The notes beneath the pieces were generated by a model. It was not told the DNA's origin, ran no database searches, and worked only from the letters and a program-made list of their open reading frames with translations. From NCBI GenBank assembly GCA_000827265.1, contig KN834767.1:124001-188000 (forward strand): a stretch of 64,000 bases of DNA, read 5' to 3'. The translations under genes and the position numbers were made by a program. Of the stretch, positions 1 through 14,180 are shown piece after piece (positions within the stretch are counted from its first letter, which is position 1; each line of letters starts with the position of its first letter). Source of the DNA: Collybiopsis luxurians FD-317 M1 (Eukaryota > Basidiomycota > Agaricomycetes > Agaricales > Omphalotaceae).

Positions 1-3000
1 TCGCTACCTAATTCTCCAGAGATACGCATACAGGAACCTGACCACGAAGTTCACAATGACGACCAACAAATTATAGTATCCCCTTCTTCCCCTTCGCCAC
101 CTTCCCCGGCTCTCTTACCTTTGTCGCGTCCTTCGCCCACCCCGCTAGATACAAATTTACTCTCGCCGACTACCGCTGGCTTCTCACCCAATTCTCCAGC
201 AAGCACCGCTCCAGACAGCGCTTCTTTACACGATGGGTCTTCCATTCTCACTACTCCCCCATCCCCAACACTTTCCAATCGTTCTTCGGTGCATTTCGAG
301 CAAAAATCCACTCTTGCACTCAGGGAAAATTATCCGGACGCGAAAAGTGGTGGTAATTCTTATGCTTTGTTGAATCCCAACAGTCACAAGAGAAAGGGGA
401 GTACAGCGACTTACAATAGTATAGCCTCCTCCCATACCGAGGCTGGTACGGACCCGGATCCTCATTCGCCTCGCGGTCTCCACGAGCTCAGTGAGATCAA
501 GACGAACACAACTGATGCAACGCGTGTTTCTGGCAGAAGTCATTCACCGGACTCATCTGCTCCAACCCCCAAAGGCAAAGGGCGTGCCGACGAAGATGGA
601 AATAAACCTAGGGACAGCGAGGAGAAACATCAGATTGAGCTCGAAGAAGATGAAGATATGGATCCGGCACCTTACGCCTTCACCCCGCTCACGCTCGCGC
701 GAATGTTGGATCCAAAGAGCTACGATTCTCTGGCTAGGCTAGGTGGTATAAACGGTCTGTTAAAGGGTTTAGGTGTGGATCCAACGCGAGGACTCGGATC
801 TCAATCGTCTCGCGGTCCACAAAGACCCGGAGAACCTGAAATTGCGAAACAGGGAGTTGGTGGAGAACCCGGAGATCAGCCTGGAGCGGGGGAGGGTGCT
901 TCCCATCGTCATGCTCCAATAACGCCTGCGATCGTGCTCACGCAGCCAGACGCCGAGGAGGGCCAGGGGGATATCGTCAAAGGCGATTCAACCCCTTCTG
1001 TGCACTTACCACATGAACTGGAAGCGTTGAGTTTTGACCCACGGACTTTTGATTCCACAGGCGCTTTTCAATCGAGTTTAGAGAAGAGAAGAGAAATTTA
1101 TGGAACCAACGTGCTCCCCACGAGGAAAAGCAAGTCGCTGCTTGCATTAATGGCGGCTGCGATGAAGGATAAGGTTTTGATTCTGCTCAGCATAGCGGCC
1201 GTGGTCAGTTTAGCTTTGGGTCTCTTCCAGGATTTCGGTTTGTTTTCATTCATCTTTTGCTGGTGTTTGGTAGAATTCACAACTATGGTTAGGTACTCCG
1301 AGATCCCCTGATGATGGGCCCCCGGTGGATTGGGTAGAAGGTGTTGCTATTGTGGTAGCCATCTTGATCGTGGTGCGTATTTTTGAACCGACTAACTGAT
1401 CTGTTGGCCCACTTTTTCGGCTTCTTTCAGGTCATCGTGGGTTCCCTCAATGATTGGCAGAAAGAGAGACAGTTCAAGACCCTTAACGACAAGAAGGAGG
1501 AACGTGGTGTCAAGGTGATTCGAGGTGGAATAGAGAAACTTGTCGATGTGAAGGTTTGTTTGTTGTCCCTCTGCGCCACGAGTAACGTCTTCAACTTGAG
1601 CAACAGGAAGTCGTAGTGGGAGATATTGCACTTTTGGAACCTGGAGAAATCGTTCCTTGCGATGGCGTGTTCATCAGCGGCCATAATTGTAGGTGTGATG
1701 AAAGTGGCGCCACAGGAGAAAGTGATGCTATTCGTAAGCTTTCTTGGGATGAATGGTCGGCACTGCGGAAGAAGCATGCCGACGACAAAGACAGTAAGTG
1801 TCTGCTTTTCCGTGCGTTCGGCGATGTTTACCTACGTTTTGTTCAAGTTCATCATTCCGAGCCGGCGCATACAGATTGCTTTGTCTTATCGGGCAGCAAA
1901 GTCATCGAAGGTGTAGGAAAGTATGTTGTCGTCGCCGTCGGTGAGAAGAGTTTCAACGGTCGCATCATGATGGGTATGCCAGTTTTTCATATGCCGCCCT
2001 CCTCTCTAATGTTTTGTTTCCTCTGCAAGCTCTTCGTGGTGATGCAGAAAACACTCCGCTTCAGCTCAAACTCAATGACCTTGCCGAGCTCATCGCTAAA
2101 CTTGGTTCAGCTGCTGGACTCATTCTGTTCACTGCTTTGATGATTCGATTCTTTGTTCAACTGGGCACTGGTGAACCGGTCAGAACTGCGAGCCAAAAGG
2201 GTATTGCCTTTGTCAATATTCTGATCATCTCTGTTACCTTGATTGTTGTTGCCGTTCCTGAAGGTGAATTCGGTTTTCAGTTGACTCTGTTACATTCAAA
2301 ATAACATTCAATGCTTAGGTTTGCCTTTGGCCGTCACACTTGCGCTGGCGTTTGCCACAAAGAGGATGACGAAGGAGAAGCTTCTCGTTCGCGTCCTTGG
2401 ATCCTGCGAGACTATGGCGAACGCTACTGTCATATGCACCGATAAAACTGGGACATTGACTCAAAACGATATGACCGTGGTCGCGGGTTCTATTGGGATA
2501 CACGCCAAATTTGTTCGCACGTTGAAAGAGAACGAGGGCCGGACGAACGCTGAAGAGAGCCCTAGCAAGGCTGCTGCCGAATCTGCACCTCCGACGAGAA
2601 AGCATGCACATGATTTCTCCTTGGATCAGTCTCAACTGAATACTATCCTCTCCCCCGCAGTTCAAGAGCTGTTCAACGAGGCTGTTGCCGTAAACTCTAC
2701 CGCGTTTCAGGACACTGATCCGGCGACTGGCGAGCTGGTTTTCGTCGGTAGCAAGACGGAAACCGCGTTTTTGAAGTTCGCAAGCGAGTTGCACTGGCTG
2801 GATTACCGTAAAGTCCGTACAGCTTATGGGCTCTCTTCTCATGGGGACGATGAAGGCGACAGTGAAGAAGATGGCTGGAAGGGCCAGGTCCTTCAGATGA
2901 TACCGTTCTCTTCCGAACGAAAGTCTATGGGCGTCGTTGTCAGCACCGGTGGAAAGTATCGCTTCTACGTCAAGGGCGCTAGCGAAATTTTGAGTAAGAA

Positions 3001-4939
3001 GTGTACCCGACATATTATCGTCGGTAGACCAGGCCAGGACAAGCCCACAAGCGACCACATCGAGACTCAAGAAATCGATGAGCTTGCGGCGGACAATATC
3101 AGCCGTACAATCATTTTCTATGCAAACCAAATGCTTCGAACCATCTCGGTCTGCTATCGCGACTTTGAGCAATGGCCCCCGGTGGGAATGAATGTAGACG
3201 AAGAGGGAGAAGTTTGTGTATTTAGATGACTCGTGAATCCTTTTATACTGATCTGTTACTTCTAGGTTGATTTCAACGACCTCGCTCAGGATCTCACTCT
3301 TATCGCTATCGCTGGTTTGGAGGACCCTCTGCGCGAGGGTGTTCGTGACGCTGTCGCCAAATGTCATCGAGCGGGGGTAACCGTGAAAATGTGCACTGGA
3401 GACAACGTTCTTACCGCTCGCTCCATCGCTTCGCAGTGTGGCATCTTCACTAAGGGCGGTATTATCATGGAGGGACCTGTTTTTCGTAAACTGTCTCAGC
3501 CTGAGATGATTGAGATCGTACCTCGCCTACAAGTTCTCGCTCGGTCTTCTCCTGAGGATAAAAAAATTCTCGTAGAGACGTTGAAACATATTGGTAATCT
3601 TGTTGGTGTCACCGGTGATGGAACGAACGACGGTCCTGCTTTAAAAACTGCTCATGTCGGTTTCTCCATGGGCGTTGCTGGAACGGAAGTAGCAAAAGAA
3701 GCCTCTGATATCATCCTCATGGACGATAACTTTGCCTCTATTGTTAAAGCGATTATCTGGGGTCGTTGTGTCAATGATGCAGTTCGGAAATTCTTGCAAT
3801 TCCAGATTTCTACCAACGTTACTGCTGTTGTTATCACGTTCGTGTCTGCTGTGGCCTCGGCTGAAGAGGCGTCTGTTCTGTCTGCCGTTCAGCTTCTCTG
3901 GATCAATATAATCATGGACACGTTCGCCGCTCTTGCTCTGGCTACCGATCCCGCGTCCGAAGCCCTTCTTGGTCGAAAACCGGAGAAAAAGAATGCATCG
4001 CTGTTCTCTGTTGACATGTACAAACAGATCATGTTTCAAAGCACTTACCAGATCATTATCACTCTCGTTTTCCACTTTCTGGGAGGTCGTATCATCGGAA
4101 CCGATAATGAGACTGAAGTCCAAACCCTGGTTTTCAACACCTTTGTGTTTGCTCAAATTTTCAACTCTGTGAACTCGAGAAGACTGGACCGCAAATTGAA
4201 TATCTTCGAAGGAATTTTAAGCAATTGGTACTTCATCCTCATCACCCTCATCGGTTCGCATTTGCTGCTCAATAGTCTCCCGTGCTCTGTCCTGATCTTG
4301 TTTCTCAGAAATTGTTGTCCAAATCTTGATTGTGTTTGTCGGCGGAGCTGCATTCCAAGTGACTCGAGTTGGTGGCGAAGTCTGGGGTATTTCCCTTGCT
4401 CTTGGATTTGTCTCTATCCCGCTCGGCGCTCTCATTCGTTTACTCCCCAACGAACCATTTGAAAGACTTTTCGACAAGGTTGGCTTATTCGGAAAGCCGG
4501 AGGTATTGCCTACTTCAACTGTTGACCGAGAAGGCTGGAACGGTGCCATCACTTTCGTGCGCGACAATCTCAGCACGTTTTCTCAGATTCGCGGTGGCCG
4601 TTTACGCTCTTCCTCATTTGTCGTCAAGAGTCGTTCTGCCAGGTTAAGTAGGGACCAGGAATCGCTCGGAATGTGAGTGGACGCGGCCATCATAAATTAA
4701 CAGAGCTGACCAATTTTGCCCATAGTTCATCTCTCCTTACCATGGCTCCGACATTGATTGCTGGCGCCGTCGCCACTCACGGTTACCGCCAGGAAGGTGG
4801 CACGTTGTCTGATCCTACATCAAACGATCCCTCAAAGTCGTCCGCTGCTCTATGGGAAGGAAAACTACAATTACATCCAGATACTACGCCCGATGATCCA
4901 GCGTACAAAAGATTTGGTGGCGACCAAAATATCATATAG
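1..4939 (+). CDS. pmc1: Vacuolar-type P2B Ca2+-transporting ATPase (PMC1-like), 5' end outside window
   Basis: This P-type ATPase pumps Ca2+ out of the cytosol; fungal PMC1 acts in the vacuole membrane. Exons: <1-1237, 1293-1372, 1431-1553, 1607-1793, 1875-1973, 2030-2263, 2319-3211, 3266-4253, 4309-4672, 4726-4939; these sum to 4419 nt, 1472 residues plus a missing N-terminus, since the frame is open from base 1. Visible motifs, numbered from the window start: TGES of the actuator domain at 516-519, PEGLP in the M4 calcium site at the exon 6/7 junction, the phosphorylation motif DKTGTLT at 695-701, the nucleotide-binding KGASE at 872-876 and the hinge TGDGTNDGP near 1067. The first ~330 residues are Ser/Pro/acid rich and probably disordered, which is long for the family. 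The C-terminus is not an obvious calmodulin site. Introns are 53-81 nt. Family assignment is secure; PMC1 rather than a plasma-membrane paralog is inference. Confidence 0.95.
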
Positions 4940-5388
4940 TCTTATCTTTTTCTATTCTTTTCTTCGTTCAAGATTTCTATGTGCCAAACACTACCGCCCG
5001 CTTCATGAATTGGTTGGGAATTCATTCCCTACGCCTATGATACAGTCTACCTCCCGAACCAGGCTAGAAGTACCCTAGCACATCTTTCAGTTCCGGCTCT
5101 GGCGGGTCTTCTACTTCATATTTTTTTACGGCAGAAGACTACGGTACGACATTTTGAGCAATGTATCTTACATATCATGCCCGGTTATTCACGCATAAAT
5201 TAGGATATTTCTATTCCCCTTACAGCTTCTTGCACTTATTTACAATAACTCTCAGGTACAATACTTATGAAAGGTCCCAGAACGAATTGGTTCAGATATT
5301 TTAATTCACGATTTTACGAGTAGCATTTACGAAATAGACATCAAACGGATGGCATACTTAGATGACGCAAATTGCATTATGTAGACAT
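4940..5388. other. Convergent 3' intergenic region
   Basis: AT-rich spacer between the stop of the Ca2+-ATPase gene and the stop of RPN7 on the other strand. It presumably holds both 3' UTRs and polyadenylation sites. No ORF or repeat of note was seen. Confidence 0.7.
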
Positions 5389-6885
5389 CTAATACAGCAC
5401 CTTGCTCAATCTCTGCACTTCGTTCAGTAGGATATCACCCTGCCGTATCACCTGTTCGAACTGTGTCGTCTTCTTGCCCCAGGCTTCCGACGTTTTAGTC
5501 GTTTCGACAACTCCGTGTACTTTGTCTATTGAGGCAAGGATACGGCCTGTCGAAATGAAACGTGACAGTTCACTGTATTGCCATAACCAAAGATGATGTT
5601 GGCATTGTTAGGCGGCGGCGGTAGGAATCGATTAGAAGATGGGGGTGCAAATGAGGGAAATAAGACAAACCTGTCAACAAACTCTATGCTGACGCCGAAC
5701 GCTTGTGCCAAGCTCTCCAGAGTCAAGCTTCGGTAGCTTTCTAATAGCTGGGCGTATGCGAGAATACGCATTTCACGCACATAAAACCGTGCATGGGGTG
5801 AAAGGATTCGAGACGGAAGGAGAAGATTTTGCTCCAACAGCGCTACAGGAGACTGATTAGAACATCTTTTTCCTTGGATACACCAGTCAACTTACCTAGA
5901 GCACGGAAAAACTTGTCATAATGACATTCATACAAGTTCTTGACCAGATCGCCGAGGACTGGGAGTTCGGGAAGCGTTTGGTTCACTTCGGGAGAGCTGA
6001 TGAGCTTTGGGATGGTATGTCAATTGAAGTTCTAGACGTTGGATGATGAAACAAACCTTCTTCTTCAGATCTACCCTGCTCAATGTGAGAGCGCCAGCAA
6101 TGACAGTCAAGGAGACAAATTCGTTATAGCTGAGCAACTCCGACGCGGTAAACGTCGAGAGTGCATCCAAAAGAAGCTCGCCTCCTCGTTTGAACTGACG
6201 ATTGGAGATTAGATGTTGCCCTTGGTATACTTTCAGACGGTTCCTTCGATCCCAGTCGCCTCCTTCCTCGATCAGCCTTACGACAAAAAGTATTAGCGGT
6301 CAGTCTAAACATCTTGATCCAAACAAGCTCACTTTTCCGCCTTATCCATGCCCCAAACTATCAATGCCTCGTCATTCCAAAAGTAGCCAATCCTAACCAG
6401 CGTCAACACGATATCGATCCTGCTGCCAAGACCCGGTGTCTTTTCCAGTGCAAGTTTCTGCGCCTCAATAGCCTTGTCCTTCTCACCAATCCTTGTCAAA
6501 AAATTGGCACGGGCCTTAAGAGCATCAGAAATTTCCGATTCGCCCTCTGTAGCTTCCGCAGATTCAAGAGCATCGTCTAATGATTTAAGTGTCGCTGCGT
6601 TTGCTTCTTGCATGGAAGCAAGAAGGCTGGAATCTAAAGGTAGAAGGGGTTTTGAAGAGGAAGTGACGAGTTGGTAGTAAGGAGCCATTTCTGAGAAAGT
6701 AGATGAAGCAACATTAACAGATAATTACGCGGCAGAAACGCAGATAATTTACCGTCCTGTTTGATTGCTTTGAGAGCTGCCTCGCGAGCTTCATCGTGCA
6801 AACGGCTCAGAGAGGGATTCGAAAGAATAAAGAGATTCTGTGCTGCTGAAAGATTGGGAATCGGGAACACAATGTCGTCGGCCAT
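5389..6885 (-). CDS. rpn7: 26S proteasome regulatory subunit RPN7 (PSMD6)
   Basis: Non-ATPase lid subunit of the 19S regulatory particle, needed for lid assembly and degradation of ubiquitinated proteins. Exons on the minus strand, 5' to 3': 6753-6885, 6333-6690, 6057-6276, 5896-6004, 5671-5842, 5389-5572; total 1176 nt, 391 residues, against 389 in human PSMD6. The N-terminus begins [12 protein letters not shown]. The helical TPR-like region includes [19 protein letters not shown]. The C-terminal PCI domain runs roughly from residue 190 to 365, ending in the usual long helix ([16 protein letters not shown]). The start was chosen at 6885 because it gives the conserved N-terminus; an in-frame upstream extension to 6966 is also open but looks non-conserved. 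Five introns of 53-62 nt, except 98 nt between exons 5 and 6. Orthology is clear from the full-length match in architecture. Confidence 0.95.
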
Positions 6886-7133
6886 GGGAGCAAGAAATGA
6901 AACTATTGAGGGCGACGCGTCACCCCCAGAACGTGATCTTGACGCGACTTCGTAATAAGCGCCCAAAGTTTAGTCCGTAAAACACAATTTTTTCATTATG
7001 TACGCCAGATAGTGGTAGCAAATAAACACATAAATAAAAGGTTAAGTACCGGAGGTCGTCAGAAGGAAAGACAAGTACAAGTATCCGTTCTGTTTAGATT
7101 GAGCAAATGAGCGATTCCTACCCTAAATCACAA

Positions 7134-8682
7134 TCACAATAATCCGGCAGCTCTCAAATCTCTAGCCAACCTAGCCTCCTCGAGAGCTTCCTGACCCGGA
7201 ATGATAATGGAATGCCCATTCTGGTCGACGTGTACTCTTCCTGCATTCTCACCCCAACCAAACACTCCTCCGCCCACTGCACCCCCACCGAATAAGCCTC
7301 CACCACCACTCGCAATAATAGCGTCTCGTCTACTTTCTTCTTCGTCGAAGCTAATCCCAAACACAGATGCAAGATTTTGTCGCATCATGACATCGTTTTC
7401 GTACTCTTCTCGGGTAAGGAACTGGGAACCTGGCGGTCCATTTGAGTCGTTCGGACGAGCAGTACTGCCGCCGCTGCTGCCGGAAGATGTGGAAGAACGG
7501 ATCGATGATTCCCATCTCTTCACACGCCAGAATGATATTGTCGATGATAGAAGAAGGAACCATCCTACGTACAACAAGAGCGCTCAATATTCAGTCAACT
7601 GTACTCGAAAGAATGTACACACCTATCGTCATCAACAAGAAAGACAACCAGTCCCGGGAGCTTACACCTGGGATAACCTCTTGTTCACTCGGATCAACGG
7701 TGGTAGCAGTACCGTTCAGCAGATTGTTGGGCGTTGGTGGGTCTGTCCGGTCAGTGGTGATGATCCCTACTCCATCACCAGTGCCGTCATCACTCCAACC
7801 ACCAGCAGAGGCACTGCGAGAATAAAAACCGTATTGGATGAGGGTGAGCCCAAGCCCAGCACGGGAACCGTACTTGGCAGCATGAGAGGTATGCAAGATA
7901 AAAGTGAGGAGGAAGCCGACGAATTGGAAGAACCAGGATATAGTCAAGTTGAGGAAGAACACCCAAATAGAACCAGAGGGAAGATCATCAATAAGCATTG
8001 ACCCATCTCCCCCTTCACCGCCGTTGGATAAAGCAGGGGCGTGAACCGTGGTTTCCCAATACGGAGGAACAGCATCCGCCTGAGCCGAGGCATATGACGG
8101 GGGTGCCTCTTTCTGAATTTCCTCTGGAACAAGGTGTACATTGCCATTAGGATCTCGAACAATGCGAGATTCAGAAGCAGGCGCAGGTTTGGCCATTACG
8201 TTCGCAAAGACACCATCATTGTCCGATCCACCACCAATACGAGGACGGGGAACAGAACTGGAAGAATCAGATTCTTCTGTAGGTAGCTGTGAATAATGAG
8301 TAGGTAACACAGCGCCCATTATTCTGCGGAAAAAAGTTGGTCTCGGTCGACGGTCAAAGGTTGTGCGGACAGGCGAAGTTGGTATAAACCCGTTGCTATT
8401 ACCGAAATTGTTGGGTAAAGCGGATGAGGAGGGGCCGGGTGGGGAACCAGGGGGAGGGACATCATAATCCCTTTCGAAGTCGTAAGTACCAGGGAGATTG
8501 TCGCCAGAGTATGAGTTTGGTTCAGTCGAAAGTCCTGCTGAAGCTTCGATGTCGTGATGCTCAGGGTGATGATTTTGCAGGGGTGTCGTTTCATCTTCGT
8601 CCTCGTCTGAACCAAATGCATCTGCAAGCTCTCTAGAGTTGGTCTCTTCCTGTGAGGGTAAGGCCGTATAACGGGTTGGCAT
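7134..8682 (-). CDS. bsd2: BSD2/NDFIP-like membrane adaptor for Rsp5-type ubiquitin ligase
   Basis: Proteins of the BSD2/NEDD4-family-interacting group sit in Golgi and endosome membranes and recruit the HECT ligase Rsp5 to cargo such as metal transporters. Exons: 7623-8682 and 7134-7564, separated by a 58-nt intron; 496 residues, longer than yeast Bsd2 (321). A disordered acidic/Pro-rich N-terminus carries PPSY at residues 194-197 and a second PPY at 206-208, in the form expected for WW-domain binding. Three hydrophobic segments follow at about 239-265, 272-288 and 343-365, then a Gly-rich tail. The gene lies in tandem between RPN7 and SelO with 217-248 bp spacers. Assignment rests on the PPxY motif followed by three membrane segments and on the conserved text around residue 185; metal homeostasis as its role is inferred from yeast. 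Confidence 0.85.
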
Positions 8683-8899
8683 CTTAAGCTAGAGAAAGAA
8701 ATTAAAGAAAAATAATAAAGATTGTGAAAGAAAGAAGGAAGATTGTGGGCGATGATGGCGATGATGGTCGGAAAGACGCAGTGTTCTTCATCAGTTTTCG
8801 GCAATCGGCATACCACGTGGTAAACGTATTCAGCCAGGGGCACCTTGTACATACATCTTGTATAGATTACAAACTTAGAAAGAAGCAATAAAAACCTGG

Positions 8900-11742
<2,843 letters not shown>

Positions 11743-11901
11743 GTTTTGACAAATTTTGCTTACGTTTAAGCGCACGTCGTGCGCCTTTTTGTGTAAAAAA
11801 GGAAACTAGCTGAGCCAATCCAATGATCTGCTCAATAATTCAGAGTCAGTGGAACGTCAACGTCGCTGACAGCCCGCTGAGGAATCCTTTCAACGTGCAT
11901 G

Positions 11902-11909
11902 TATAAAAG
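11902..11909 (+). promoter_or_regulatory. TATA box of the pirin gene
   Basis: The octamer TATAAAAG lies 128 bp upstream of the chosen pirin ATG at 12037. It overlaps an upstream ATG at 11899, which is one reason that ATG was not taken as the start. The 294-bp divergent spacer also serves the SelO-family gene. Confidence 0.55.
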
Positions 11910-12036
11910 GATCTCCTTTGCTCTTGTATCCCTATCACTCACAATCGCACTCGCACATTTCCTTAACTCAAATTCCACTTTCAACAGAACGACTACTAGT
12001 AGTAACTTGTCTGAGACCACAACATCACCACCAGAC

Positions 12037-13582
12037 ATGTCTGTAACATCGGCTTCCCGTAGTATCATCAAGAAAGTTTTGGCTGTGGAGACCCCAGAGG
12101 TAAGTTTATGCTCTGTCGTGATCCTAATATTGTTTCTCAGATTTTACTACTCAGGGAGCCGGAGCTCTCGTTCGACGTAGTATCGGATCCATGACATTGA
12201 GGAACCTCTCTCCGTTCTTGATGTTGGGTAATATTTGGATTTTTTATCCCTCTAACACATACTGAATGTGTATTTTCTCAGATCATTTCACGATCTCGAA
12301 GGGCGCAGTACGTCTATCACTCACTAAAGAGGCTGAATTGTCGGACTAACGACGGTTAGGGCTTTCCTGATCATCCACACCGAGGTCAAGCCACAGTCAC
12401 TTATATGCTCGAAGGGTGGGTCCTTAATCGAAGATTACAACCTTGCCCGACTTTTTCTCATGCAATTCTCTGTATCTTTAGAACAAGTCGACATGAAGAC
12501 TCTGCTGGACACAAGGGGACAATTGGTGTGTATCTCAGTCACATAGTCAAGGTATCGTGTATTCACGTCACCAGAAACCGGGGGTGTCCAATGGATGTGC
12601 GCAGGCAAAGGCATAATTCACGCCGAAATGCCTGTTCACAAGGAAGGTTATCCGGATCCTAAGGGAATGCAGCTATGGATTGATTTACCAAAAGAAGTAT
12701 GTTCTTCGAGTTTATCCTAGGCTCTTTTTTGGCGGTCTGATCAGTAACGACTTCTCGCAGTATAAGATGGTTGACCCAATGTATCAAGAACTTGGACCTA
12801 GCGAGTGCGTCGGTCCATCTTTGACCTGATCTGTCTTGCTCATTCTACGCCCCAGAATCCCCTCTGCCTATCCAGAAGGCGAAGACGGCTCTGTCAAGAT
12901 CAAAGTCATCTCTGGCAAAAGTCATGGCGTCGAATCACCCGTAAGGCATTTAGGGGGTTGCTGGTACTTCCATTTAAGTTTCAACAAGAAAGGAACTACT
13001 GTGTTTCAAGATATACGTATGTGGCGCCATTTAGATTTCCGGTTTTTGTAGCCTAATTTGTTCCTGCACCCGAACCTCAGCGGCTGGATGGACCGCTTTC
13101 ATCTACAGTAAGTTTCATTATCGCTCGTTCCTCCGCCATTGTTCTGAGCCCTTATATTTTTCAGTCTGGAAAGGATCTGTGATTGTCGGAGATGACACTA
13201 TGCCAGCGCAGGCCTTCCACACGCTCGTCTTATCTTCGGAGGAAGGTGAAACTGGCGTTAAGATGACCTCCGCAGATGACAGTACCGAGTTCATTCTGGT
13301 ACGCTTTTTCGATTAGTACGACGGTTCACCCTTCTCATCCTTGTTATTTTCTATCCGTAGGTGGCCGGTGAACCTCTTAACCAAACCGTATTCCAATACG
13401 GTCCCTTCGTCATGACTACCCGAGAAGAAATCCAGAAAACATTGCTGGATTGTGAGTCTTGAGGCTGTTTTGTTTACTTTGAAGGCTCCATCCTAATTTT
13501 TTAAACCGTATCTCCAGATCAAATGGGTAAGAATGGGTTTGAAAACGCTCATACTTGGCAGAGTGAGATTGGGAAACAGTAA
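12037..13582 (+). CDS. Pirin-family cupin protein
   Basis: Pirins are Fe(II)-binding bicupins, nuclear in animals and with quercetinase activity in some members. Exons: 12037-12099, 12155-12227, 12282-12307, 12360-12415, 12482-12525, 12575-12696, 12761-12804, 12856-13016, 13081-13107, 13165-13298, 13361-13451, 13518-13582; 906 nt, 301 residues, the normal size. The N-terminal cupin shows the metal ligands H59 and H61 (FPDHPHRG) and H103 and E105 (GIIHAEMP), with the typical block QWMCAGKG just before. The C-terminal cupin has AGWTAFIYIWKGSVIVG and ends AHTWQSEIGKQ. The ATG at 12037 fits family starts (SRSIIKKVLAVETPEGAGA). An upstream in-frame ATG at 11899 would add a hydrophobic segment, but a TATA box sits on it. 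Eleven introns, most 49-66 nt. The substrate is unknown. Confidence 0.93.
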
Positions 13583-14180
13583 TCCCAATCGGCTGAGATA
13601 TTCGTGCTACAAGTGGAAATCCGGCCTGTATTCTGACACTTCATTCTATTTTCTTCGTCTCGTTGTATCGATAGTTTTCGATTGAAATTTGATTGCCGAA
13701 TGTACATTGGAATTTATTCATCTAAATGCATTCAAGTGTCACAGGAAGGTAAACTTTCCGATAGTTCTTTGTATAAATTACGGGACATACATAGTACCAA
13801 GTGGAAATTGAGACCCATACGGCTGGAGTATGTATGGATCACGGTCGGACAGTGCCGAGAGCCCTCGACACTTGTGGAAAATAGGAACGAGAATCGCGAG
13901 GCGACGTATGTAGAGATGAGAACGAACTCAACAAAGGGGGGGCACAAACGAGGCAAGAATAGAGCTTCGACTAAAGAATTACATACAAAGAGAGCAAATA
14001 TATACTGCTAAGAATGAGAGCTCATAAGAAACTCGTTACATATATACAGTAACGAACGACGATGAAATCGGTCAGTATACACAAATTTGTAGACAATGGA
14101 AGTAACATCAGAGGCGATGGTTACAGATTAGTCTGAGCCAATTGATATCACCAACTTGGACATTAGCCCGCAATCAGTGA
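13583..14180. other. Convergent 3' intergenic region
   Basis: About 600 bp between the stops of pirin (+) and the P450 gene (-). Only short ORFs without protein-like composition; no repeat or RNA gene recognised. Confidence 0.6.

Noticed and set aside
2315..3367. 350-codon minus-strand ORF opposite the Ca2+-ATPase
   Set aside because: It lies antisense to the conserved P-type ATPase exons, and its composition is what the opposite strand of that coding frame would give.
7201..8001. 266-codon plus-strand ORF
   Set aside because: Antisense to the BSD2-like exons and spanning its intron; no protein-like features.
11899..12036. Upstream ATG giving pirin a hydrophobic signal-like N-terminus
   Set aside because: A TATA box overlaps this ATG, and the downstream ATG matches the normal pirin start; pirins are not secreted.
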